Origin: an uncultured Oscillospiraceae bacterium
Lineage (GTDB): Bacteria > Bacillota > Clostridia > Oscillospirales > Ruminococcaceae
Assembly (NCBI GenBank): GCA_949297385.1
Contig: CASFSP010000041.1
Coordinates: forward strand, 1 to 38,005
Length of the DNA stretch: 38,005 nucleotides
Reading direction: 5' to 3'
Below the pieces are notes generated by a model. It was not told where the DNA came from, did no database searches, and worked only from the letters and a program-made list of their open reading frames with translations. The translations under genes were made by a program, and so were the position numbers. Shown here in pieces: positions 31,801 to 38,005 of the stretch. The first letter of the stretch is position 1. Every line of letters starts with the position of its first letter.

Positions 31801-32214
31801 TTATCTCATTGCATTTTTGGGGTTCACAATATTGCGCCAGTCCAAATCGCCTCTTTCCAGGCCGTGTATCAAAACTTCGGCCGTGGCAATGTTTGTGGCT
31901 ACCGGAATATTGTTTTCATCGCAAAGGCGCAGAAGATTTCTGTCGCTGGGCTCGCCCTGTTTTGCAGTTATCGGATCGCGGAAAAACAGCAGCATATCAA
32001 TTTCGTTGTATTGCAGTCTTGCGGCTATCTGCTGGTCACCGCCCTGGGAACCGCTGTAAAAACGGTGAACTTTTAATCCGGTGGCCTCGGCAACCATTTT
32101 GCCTGTTACGCCTGTCGCCAGAAGATTGTGCTTTGCCAAAATTCCGCTGTAAGCTATACAAAATTGTACCATCAGCTCTTTCTTTTTATCATGTGCGATC
32201 AGTGCAATGTTCAT
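31801..32214 (-). CDS. mgsA: Methylglyoxal synthase family protein with substituted active site
   Basis: The 137-aa protein has the methylglyoxal synthase fold: [10 protein letters not shown] (H8, D9), [30 protein letters not shown] (D60, the catalytic base) and [17 protein letters not shown]. The family enzyme turns dihydroxyacetone phosphate into methylglyoxal, a phosphate-recycling bypass of lower glycolysis. In the E. coli enzyme His98 and Asp101 sit in a PHDPD block; here the matching segment reads [10 protein letters not shown], with Gly87 and Ser90 at those positions. Activity may be changed or lost. The ATG lies 18 bases from the end of the minD-like gene upstream, so they form a pair with a shared promoter at 33067-33095. 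The alignment is by eye. Confidence 0.85.
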   Translation of the reverse strand: MNIALIAHDKKKELMVQFCIAYSGILAKHNLLATGVTGKMVAEATGLKVHRFYSGSQGGDQQIAARLQYNEIDMLLFFRDPITAKQGEPSDRNLLRLCDENNIPVATNIATAEVLIHGLERGDLDWRNIVNPKNAMR

Positions 32215-32232
32215 TTTAACCTCCGTATCAAA

Positions 32233-32961
32233 TCAAATAATTATCTGTACATCCTGCCCCTGTATCCTTCGGCATATAGCTCTGAAAATCTGTCTTTCCG
32301 GCGAAAGCGGAGCAAGCAGGCTTCCGTTTATTGCGCATTTGGATATTGCTGCCGAAGCCGGTATAACACCCAACAGTCTGGCACACACGCCGTCTATAAT
32401 CCGGTCCAGATCTTCAAAGCCGGAATATTTAAAAGTATCACGGGAAAATTTGTTGATTATCAGTCGTATATCCCTCAGGCCTGCATCATACATTTCATCC
32501 GATACCAGTCTGCCGTCCCTGACGCTTATAACATCGGCTGTTGCCACTATTATTCCCAGTGTGGCAGCTTCGCAGGCAGCATAAAAGGCATTGGCCAGTC
32601 CTGCGGCTGTATCTATCAGTATGTAGTCATAATCTTCATACAGGCTGTCAGTCATCTGTTTGAACCCGGTAAAATCTGTATCCGAGCTTTTGTAAGGCGC
32701 CGCGATAATATGCAGTTTATCAGTGTGAGGGCTGGTGAGAATTGCTTTCTGCGGCTCGCATCTGCCTTTCAGCACATCTGAAATGTCATACACCGCCTGC
32801 CGACCTGTTCCCGATATCACATCAACGCTGCGCAGACCGGCGTCCAGCTCTATCAGCAAAGTTCGATTTCCGTCAAGGGCCAGTTCAGTCGCCATAAAAA
32901 CAGCCACTGTACTTTTGCCCGTCCCGCCTTTGCCGGACGCTATCATCATGACTTTTGCCAT
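32233..32961 (-). CDS. MinD/ParA-like ATPase without membrane-targeting tail
   Basis: The 242-aa protein has a deviant Walker A GKGGTGKST (residues 10-18, with the signature Lys), a switch ELDAGLRSVD and DYILIDTAAGL, all typical of the MinD/ParA/Mrp ATPase group that positions division or other cell structures. It ends ...FRAICRRIQGQDVQIII. Usual MinD proteins continue about 20 residues beyond the matching R-R-I-x-G point with an amphipathic membrane helix; that helix is absent. MinC and MinE are not in the window. GGGAG precedes the ATG. It lies in the rod-shape cluster, which supports a cell-shape or division-site role. Calling it MinD proper is uncertain. Confidence 0.8.
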   Translation of the reverse strand: MAKVMMIASGKGGTGKSTVAVFMATELALDGNRTLLIELDAGLRSVDVISGTGRQAVYDISDVLKGRCEPQKAILTSPHTDKLHIIAAPYKSSDTDFTGFKQMTDSLYEDYDYILIDTAAGLANAFYAACEAATLGIIVATADVISVRDGRLVSDEMYDAGLRDIRLIINKFSRDTFKYSGFEDLDRIIDGVCARLLGVIPASAAISKCAINGSLLAPLSPERQIFRAICRRIQGQDVQIII

Positions 32962-33066
32962 AAAATCTCCCGTTTGTCAGATGTCGCGGCTTTTGCATAT
33001 ACATCAAGGCAAAACACCTTTTACCAATGACAAAACCACAAAAACCGCTATAATTTAACAAATTAA

Positions 33067-33095
33067 ATTATACCACAATTATTTTCAATATACAA
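33067..33095 (-). promoter_or_regulatory. Promoter of the minD-like / mgsA pair
   Basis: TTGTAT (33090-33095) and TATAAT (33067-33072) on the minus strand are 17 bases apart, with an extended TGG before the -10. It lies in the 173-bp gap after mrdA, leaving about a 100-base leader. Confidence 0.72.
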
Positions 33096-33134
33096 TAGAT
33101 TTACTGCGGGCGCAGGCATCCACAAGAAAAGGCC

Positions 33135-35141
33135 TTATGAATTTCCTCTTGACCGCTTGATTTCATAATAGGCATTGAAAACATCCCTCACGCTCTGGGC
33201 CAGGTTATATCCGTTGCCGCCTTTTTCTGTCACAATAGCTATTGCTATTTCAGGGTTGGGCACGGGGCCGTAAGCTATCATTGTGGCATTGTAATAACCT
33301 CCGGGCACCTGTGCAGTACCCGTCTTGCTGGCGATGGTATAAGGCAGATCTTTAAGGTATATTTTCGCATTACCTTCTGTGGAAGCCAGTATCATACCCT
33401 CTTCAACAATGTCATAAAGTTGCTCCATTCCAGGTGTTTCGGACAATATTGTCACGGGGGTTTCATATATCACTTCACTGCCGTCATAAGTGGTTATACT
33501 GTCAACTATATGCGTGGAGTATCTGGTACCTCGGTTGGCCACAGTAGCCGCATAAGTTGCCAGCTGTATTGGAGTAAGTGCAGTATCCAGCTGTCCGATA
33601 GCCAGCTGAATAACGTTACCTGCCTGCCATGTTCCGCCCAGCCGCTCGGTATACCGCGGGCTGGAAAGCACACCCTGGGCCTCGTTTATTTCCATACCTG
33701 TCAGTACCCCCAGGCCCATATTGTGCGCCGATTCATTTATGGCATCTACACCCAGTCTTCGTCCCAAATCGTAGAAGAAGCAGTTGCAGCTGACCTGCAA
33801 GGCCTGCCGCAGATTTATGGTTCCATGGGCTGTGTAGTTTGCACATCCGGGAAGAGAACCGCCCCACTGCTCGCTGGTATAATAATCATACACGCCATGG
33901 CATGTATAGGTAAAATTCTCATCGATAATCCCTGCTTGCAGTGCCGCCACCGCCACATTCACCTTGAAAATGGAGCCAGGGCGGTAAAGCCCCTGCAACG
34001 CGCGGTTAAACAGCGGTGTTGCAGGATCTTCGCTGTATTCCTTGTAGTTGCTGGAATACAGATTGAGGTCATAATTGGGATAGTTGCTGATAGCCAGCAC
34101 ACCGCCGGTTTTGACATCCAGCACCACCATAGTGGCGCCATCACATTCTTTACCCCATCCGGCTTCTCGGCTTTGAAGACTTTTTACCTGGTTTTCCAGA
34201 ATTTCATTTACTTTTTTCTGAAATTCTGCATCTATTGTCAGCTTTACAGTGTCACCAGGGTCCGGCCGTTGGATAACTGTCATATCCGTTATTTCGCCAT
34301 ACATATTTTTCTCTATCTGTACTATGCCGTCCTCGCCTTTCAGATAGCTTTCGTAAGCTTTTTCCAGGCCGGATTTTCCCAAGGTGTCATTCAGGCCGTA
34401 TCCTTGGGATTTAAGCTGTTCGTATTCTTCAGCATAAATAGGGCCTACTGTTCCCAATATATGTGGCAGCAATGTACCGTCTTCATAATATCTTTTGCTG
34501 CCCTCAGTTATTTCTATTCCTGTAAGCCGTCTGAAATTTTCTTCTATAATTATGGCTGTATCAACACTTACATCCTTGGCGATATCAAAAGGATAGGATG
34601 CAGAATAGCCTTCCCTTTCCATCGTATAGCGCAACCCTGCCAATATTCTCTGGTAGTCGCTGCTTACATCCTGCAAAGAATATCTTTCAATAAGCTTTGC
34701 CATCACATCGTCTGCACTGGCATATACCGCAACTTTAACCAGGTCTCTCAGCCTGGATATTTCGCTGTCCTTGCCCTGTACAAACTCATAGGGTGCCGAA
34801 GCGGAAATAGGAAGTATGTCGTTGAGCTCTTCTCCCTGCCGTACAAGTATTTCCGCCGCCTGTACCAGTCTTTCATTCAGCTGCCCGTCCGGCATATATG
34901 CTTTGTTTACCGTTACATCAAACACGGTTTTACCGCCGGCCAGCGGTACACCGTTGACATCTGTTATATCACCGCGGGCAGCCGTAACCGGCTGGTTTAT
35001 CCTGGTGGTGGCATTTGACATGCTGTAATATTTTTCGCCGTCAATCAGCTGGAATTTCACCAATCTTATACTGAAAACAAAAAATACCGCCAAAATTATC
35101 AGTATCAGTACATTTAATCTTGTATCTAAAACCTTTTTCAC
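33135..35141 (-). CDS. mrdA: Penicillin-binding protein 2 (MrdA), elongation transpeptidase
   Basis: The 668-aa class B penicillin-binding protein crosslinks peptidoglycan during cell elongation. One N-terminal membrane anchor (VLILIILAVFFVFSIRLV) is followed by the dimerisation domain (ITDVNGVPLAG, RGDIT) and the transpeptidase domain. Active-site motifs: S390-I-F-K393, S451-C-N453 and K606-T-G608. The GTG start (35139-35141) lies just after GAGGTAACG and two bases past the mreD stop. It is co-transcribed with mreBCD, the standard elongasome arrangement. It would be inhibited by beta-lactams of the PBP2 type. Confidence 0.95.
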   Translation of the reverse strand: MKKVLDTRLNVLILIILAVFFVFSIRLVKFQLIDGEKYYSMSNATTRINQPVTAARGDITDVNGVPLAGGKTVFDVTVNKAYMPDGQLNERLVQAAEILVRQGEELNDILPISASAPYEFVQGKDSEISRLRDLVKVAVYASADDVMAKLIERYSLQDVSSDYQRILAGLRYTMEREGYSASYPFDIAKDVSVDTAIIIEENFRRLTGIEITEGSKRYYEDGTLLPHILGTVGPIYAEEYEQLKSQGYGLNDTLGKSGLEKAYESYLKGEDGIVQIEKNMYGEITDMTVIQRPDPGDTVKLTIDAEFQKKVNEILENQVKSLQSREAGWGKECDGATMVVLDVKTGGVLAISNYPNYDLNLYSSNYKEYSEDPATPLFNRALQGLYRPGSIFKVNVAVAALQAGIIDENFTYTCHGVYDYYTSEQWGGSLPGCANYTAHGTINLRQALQVSCNCFFYDLGRRLGVDAINESAHNMGLGVLTGMEINEAQGVLSSPRYTERLGGTWQAGNVIQLAIGQLDTALTPIQLATYAATVANRGTRYSTHIVDSITTYDGSEVIYETPVTILSETPGMEQLYDIVEEGMILASTEGNAKIYLKDLPYTIASKTGTAQVPGGYYNATMIAYGPVPNPEIAIAIVTEKGGNGYNLAQSVRDVFNAYYEIKRSRGNS

Positions 35142-35143
35142 CG

Positions 35144-35671
35144 TTACCTCGCGTCAAAGCGTTTGAAACGCCGGTTAATGAAATCTATAAAGTAGTAAAA
35201 CGGTATGCTGAAAACCGAACTGTATGCGCCGGTTATCAGGACTCCTGTCAGGAAGTATATGGTTTTTCCTGTAAAATCGCCCATCATAAAGCTGAAAAAC
35301 AAGTCAATAGTCAGCATTATGGCAGTGGCCGCAAATGAAAATATAAAGCAGTTGGTTTTGTTCACTTTCAGGAAAAATTTAGCTGCAACTGCACCGCATG
35401 CACAGGCTGTCATCAGCTGCAATGTGTAAAATCCCACGGCTTTTCCGGCAGATAAATCGGTCAGCAGTCCACAGATGACAAAAACCAAACCTGTCTGCCA
35501 GTTTTCATCCATAAGTGAAAGAGTTATGGCAAAGGCAAACAAAAAAACTGGTTTTATTCCAAAAATCTGCAAAAAGCCTGGCGTTGACTGCAAAATATAC
35601 AGAAAAAATGCCGCCAGCGACAATATGAAATATCTGGCCACCTGTTTCAAGATAATATTTTTTCTTTTCAT
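35144..35671 (-). CDS. mreD: Rod shape-determining protein MreD
   Basis: The 175-aa protein has about five membrane helices and the MreD-typical layout, with a basic start (MKRKNIILKQVARY), an ITLSLMDENWQTGLVFVICGLLTDLSAGKAVGFYTL block and a basic C-terminus (FINRRFKRFDAR). MreD links MreC to the MreB-PBP2 complex in the membrane. The ATG at 35671 has GGAG upstream; a GTG two codons earlier is too near it. Gene order mreC-mreD-mrdA is conserved. Confidence 0.88.
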   Translation of the reverse strand: MKRKNIILKQVARYFILSLAAFFLYILQSTPGFLQIFGIKPVFLFAFAITLSLMDENWQTGLVFVICGLLTDLSAGKAVGFYTLQLMTACACGAVAAKFFLKVNKTNCFIFSFAATAIMLTIDLFFSFMMGDFTGKTIYFLTGVLITGAYSSVFSIPFYYFIDFINRRFKRFDAR

Positions 35672-35689
35672 CCGCACACTCCACAGACG

Positions 35690-36511
35690 TTAAAAATCGG
35701 TTATTACCAAAACAACTTTTACATTGGAGATGTCCGCCGCAGGTTTCAGTGTAGCCTTGGCAGAGCTACCGGAATCGTTTATAACGACTTCCTCAACTGT
35801 ACCTATAACAAGATCCGGCGGGAAGATGCTGCCATATCCTGATGTACCCACCAGGTCGCCTTTTTTCAGTTTGGTTTCTTTCGGCAGATAATCTATGCTG
35901 CACATCTCTCTTTCGGCCAAATCGAAGCTGCCGCTGACAACGCCAACATCTCTTTCTTCTCCGGCTATACATCCTATCTTTACATTAGGGCTGAGCACTG
36001 TGGAAACCTTGGCAAAATTTGGGCCTGTTTCCACCACGACTCCAACCAGACCTTCTGATGATATAACCACATCGTCCACTTCCACTCCGTCGCCTTCGCC
36101 TTTGTCAATAGTAAAGGAGTAGAACATATTTACACCATCTCTGCCTATAACATTTGCTCCCACTGTCTTATATTCAGACCGTTTTTCCTGAGTCTCAAAT
36201 ATTTTTTTGAACTCTTCGTTTTCCATGGCAATTCTGTCATAGTCAAACTGCTTGGACCTCATCAGCGTCAGCTGTTTTTTCAGCTCTTCATTTTCCCGCA
36301 GTATGCTGTCCACATCAAAAGTTTTATCCGTCCAGGCTTCTATCTGATAGCTTATGGCTGATGTCAGCTTCTGAAAAGGGACAGCCGCTGCGCCCAGAAT
36401 TTTCTGCGGCAGACTGGTAAGCTGCCCGGTGGATGCGGCGTAAACCATCATGCCAACCAAAAGCAACATCAGCACCCGAAAGCCCTTGGCAATTTTTGAG
36501 CGAAAATTCAT
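35690..36511 (-). CDS. mreC: Rod shape-determining protein MreC
   Basis: The 273-aa protein has one N-terminal membrane helix (FRVLMLLLVGMMVYAA), a coiled-coil region (about residues 60-110, DSILRENEELKKQLTLMRSKQFDYDRIAMENEEFKK) and a beta-rich extracellular domain (VDDVVISSEGLVGVVVETGPNFAKVSTVLSPNVKIGC). It is the extracellular scaffold of the elongasome, contacting PBP2. The ATG at 36511 follows AAAGGAGT; a longer frame upstream starts before the promoter and is rejected. An extended -10 box and a hairpin stand just upstream, so mreC may be transcribed separately from mreB. Confidence 0.92.
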   Translation of the reverse strand: MNFRSKIAKGFRVLMLLLVGMMVYAASTGQLTSLPQKILGAAAVPFQKLTSAISYQIEAWTDKTFDVDSILRENEELKKQLTLMRSKQFDYDRIAMENEEFKKIFETQEKRSEYKTVGANVIGRDGVNMFYSFTIDKGEGDGVEVDDVVISSEGLVGVVVETGPNFAKVSTVLSPNVKIGCIAGEERDVGVVSGSFDLAEREMCSIDYLPKETKLKKGDLVGTSGYGSIFPPDLVIGTVEEVVINDSGSSAKATLKPAADISNVKVVLVITDF

Positions 36512-36541
36512 CAGAAAATACTCCTTTTTAAAATAATCTGC

Positions 36542-36550
36542 ATTATAGCA
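36542..36550 (-). promoter_or_regulatory. Extended -10 promoter before mreC
   Basis: On the minus strand TGCTATAAT matches the extended -10 consensus (TG-n-TATAAT). Only weak -35 sequence is seen 17 bases upstream. It would give a leader of about 25 bases to the mreC start. Confidence 0.55.
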
Positions 36551-36552
36551 AA

Positions 36553-36579
36553 TTTGCAAGCCCCATAAGGGCTTGCAAA
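36553..36579 (-). terminator. Hairpin between mreB and mreC (partial terminator or processing site)
   Basis: TTTGCAAGCCC and GGGCTTGCAAA form a perfect 11-bp stem with a five-base loop, directly after mreB. On the minus strand it is followed by TTTGC, a short T tract, so it could reduce but not abolish readthrough into mreC. Confidence 0.65.
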
Positions 36580-36591
36580 CCGCGTTGTAAA

Positions 36592-37614
36592 TTAAAAAGT
36601 TTTATTGTTTTCCTGCAAAACATCCCTTAATGTATCCATGTGATCCAGCACATATCCTGTACCGTTGGCCACGCAGTCCAGCGGGTTTTCAGCCACATAT
36701 ACATCAATGCCGGTTTCATTGCTGATAAGCTTGTCCAAGCCTCTCAGCAGAGCGCCGCCGCCAGTCAGTGTAATTCCTCTGTCTATAATATCGGCAGCCA
36801 GTTCCGGAGGGGTTCTTTCCAGTGTTTCCTTTACTGCCTCCACTATTTTTTCCAAGCTTTCACTGAGGGCTTCTCTCACATCTTCAGAGGAGATTTCAGC
36901 ATTTTTGGGCAGGCCGTTTATCAGGTTGCGGCCTTTTACTTCCAGTTTCAGGTCTTCGTCCAGCTTATAAGCAGTACCAACCTCGATTTTAATTCTTTCA
37001 GCAGAACGCTCACCTATCAGCAGATTGAATTTTCTTTTTATATAGTTGATTATAGCCTGGTCAAATTCATCGCCGCCTGTTCTTACACTGCGGGATGCCA
37101 CGATACCGTTAAGGGATATTACAGCAACTTCGCTGGTACCGCCGCCTATATCAACAACCATACTGCCGGTGGCTTCCCGTACAGGCAGTCCTGCACCGAT
37201 AGCAGCAGCCATAGGTTCTTCAATAATCATTACCTGTCCGGCGCCTGCATTTATGCTGGCATCGCGCACAGCTCTTCTTTCAACTTCCGTAACACCGGAA
37301 GGAATGCATATAATAACAGTCGGTTTGAATATAAGGGATGAACCGCAGGCCTTCTTTATAAAAATTCTCAGCATGGCAGCAGTAACATCAAAGTCAGCTA
37401 TAACGCCGTCTTTAAGAGGTCTTACAACCATGATGGATCCGGGGGTTTTGCCTATAACTTCTTTTGCCTCGTCACCTACAAATCTTACTGTGTCATTTTT
37501 TGTGTCCACAGCCACAACGCTGGGTTCGCGCATAATTACGCCTTTGCCTTTCATATATACCAAAGTATTGGCAGTTCCCAGGTCAATGCCTATGCTTTTG
37601 TTCATTCCAAACAT
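36592..37614 (-). CDS. mreB: Rod shape-determining protein MreB
   Basis: The 340-aa protein is the bacterial actin homologue that directs cell wall elongation under the membrane. Actin-fold motifs: IGIDLGTANTLVY (phosphate 1), VVDIGGGTSEVAVISL (phosphate 2), GGGALLRGLDKLI (adenosine), with EEPMAAAIGAGL between. Length fits MreB (about 340) and not the Mbl or MreBH variants specifically. GAGAGG precedes the ATG; a second ATG four codons in is less favoured. It heads the mreB-mreC-mreD-mrdA cluster with a hairpin after it. Confidence 0.95.
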   Translation of the reverse strand: MFGMNKSIGIDLGTANTLVYMKGKGVIMREPSVVAVDTKNDTVRFVGDEAKEVIGKTPGSIMVVRPLKDGVIADFDVTAAMLRIFIKKACGSSLIFKPTVIICIPSGVTEVERRAVRDASINAGAGQVMIIEEPMAAAIGAGLPVREATGSMVVDIGGGTSEVAVISLNGIVASRSVRTGGDEFDQAIINYIKRKFNLLIGERSAERIKIEVGTAYKLDEDLKLEVKGRNLINGLPKNAEISSEDVREALSESLEKIVEAVKETLERTPPELAADIIDRGITLTGGGALLRGLDKLISNETGIDVYVAENPLDCVANGTGYVLDHMDTLRDVLQENNKTF

Positions 37615-37689
37615 ATCAAAATCCTCTCTTCATCTGTAATTATCAATCTATTTAAATATAAAATTTAATATACTTATAATATCTAATAT

Positions 37690-37719
37690 ATTCTATCATA
37701 TACAACGCGCTTTTTGCAA
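37690..37719 (-). promoter_or_regulatory. Candidate promoter of mreB
   Basis: TTGCAA (37714-37719) and TAGAAT (37690-37695) on the minus strand have 18-base spacing, about 75 bases before mreB. A second pair (TTGTAT / TATTAT) overlaps it. Both are imperfect. Confidence 0.45.
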
Positions 37720-37882
37720 TTACTTTTTTGTCATTTTAAGCAAATTTTAACTTTTGTCGTGAGGTTTCAACAGTGAACAAAATAAAGTAAAATGCAGATT
37801 TTTCCGTTTACTGCAAAATACACAATAATATTTACCAAAAGAGATATACAGTATACAAACTGCATAAAAGCGGTAACTATAC
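37720..37882. other. Non-coding spacer between mreB and the outward promoter
   Basis: Within the gene-free stretch 37615-38005 this AT-rich part lies between the mreB promoter region and the rightward promoter. It contains only short inverted repeats (for example AAATGCAG near 37791 and CTGCAAAAT near 37811). I see no gene, tRNA or known riboswitch. Confidence 0.5.
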
Positions 37883-37911
37883 TTGACAAGTCCACTTTAC
37901 AGGAATATAAT
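37883..37911 (+). promoter_or_regulatory. Perfect consensus promoter firing out of the window
   Basis: TTGACA (37883-37888) and TATAAT (37906-37911) match the housekeeping consensus exactly with 17-base spacing. Transcription would begin near 37918 and leave the window to the right. Confidence 0.85.
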
Positions 37912-37945
37912 CAAATTATGAAAATTTAATGAAAAAAAAGTTAAT

Positions 37946-38005
37946 GTGGCTGATGGTTATCTATAAGTTTTGTAGTTATGATTTCGCCACTTTTCATAGT
38001 TGAAA
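37946..38005 (+). ncRNA. Foldable 5' transcript of unknown nature, cut by the window edge
   Basis: Downstream of the consensus promoter GTGGC (37946-37950) can pair with GCCAC (37986-37990), and inner bases (CTATAA / TTGTAG, with G-U pairs) extend the stem. A second hairpin follows at the edge (TTTCA 37992-37996 with TGAAA 38001-38005). No ribosome binding site or open frame is seen in the visible part. It could be a small RNA, a leader, or the start of a mobile element; the rest lies outside. Confidence 0.3.

Noticed and set aside
33420-35018. Long plus-strand open frame of more than 500 codons opposite mrdA
   Set aside because: It mirrors the codon use of mrdA on the other strand, and its composition (many Cys, Ile, Tyr, Phe) is not that of a real protein.
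1-38005. Genome-wide UGA = Trp genetic code
   Set aside because: Several intact genes end in TGA at the right length (for example at 768, 8228, 19859 and 28259), and only one in-frame TGA at a Trp position was found.
37861-38005. CRISPR repeat or tracrRNA at the right edge
   Set aside because: No repeat unit recurs in the visible sequence and no cas gene is present; the structure remains unassigned.

Overview
The window looks like chromosomal DNA of an anaerobic gut-type Clostridia bacterium (Firmicutes, perhaps Oscillospiraceae/Ruminococcaceae-like). The evidence is strong AGGAGG-type ribosome binding sites, AT-rich spacers with classical -35/-10 boxes at 17-bp spacing, compact intrinsic terminators, ECF vitamin transporters, a Spo0A-type DNA-binding domain, a hisS-aspS pair, and a mreBCD-mrdA-minD-mgsA cluster. 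The placement is inference; no rRNA or other taxonomic marker is present. No tRNA or rRNA gene, CRISPR array, prophage or transposase was seen.

Layout. 1-2939 (+): the end of a polytopic membrane protein, a frameshifted small lipoprotein-like gene, a 72-aa protein, a TatD-type hydrolase and a flavodoxin-like gene broken by one in-frame TGA. 3025-5362 (-): a polar amino acid ABC importer (binding lipoprotein, permease, ATPase). 5779-8902 (+): an ECF transporter (T protein, fused double ATPase, S protein). 8947-13141 (-): an M14 carboxypeptidase, then a HAD phosphatase with a lone Spo0A C-terminal domain protein, then phosphopentomutase. 13376-14821 (+): pyruvate kinase. 14889-16038 (-): a TetR regulator and an unknown protein; a 36-bp palindrome separates them from a three-repeat peptidoglycan-binding protein (+). 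17077-19169 (-): homoserine dehydrogenase and a polysaccharide deacetylase.

19284-28259 (+, with one small gene on the minus strand): xanthine phosphoribosyltransferase, an SGNH hydrolase, an ECF S protein beside pyridoxal kinase (probable vitamin B6 salvage), TrmL, DegV, QueT, a GH3 beta-glucosidase with three single-base deletions, and azlCD with a stop inside azlC. 28354-37614 (-): a 48-aa membrane microprotein, aspS-hisS, then mgsA, minD-like, mrdA, mreD, mreC and mreB, the cell-elongation cluster. The right edge carries a perfect consensus promoter firing out of the window into a transcript that can fold.

The most striking feature is that six inactivating lesions fall in four accessory genes while every housekeeping frame is intact, which suggests real gene decay rather than random sequencing error. 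Other points of interest are the TetR palindrome, the asymmetric fused ECF ATPase, a methylglyoxal synthase lacking two usual catalytic residues, a MinD-like ATPase without the membrane-targeting tail or MinC/MinE, and the unexplained transcript at the right end. I did not find a clearly novel multi-gene system.
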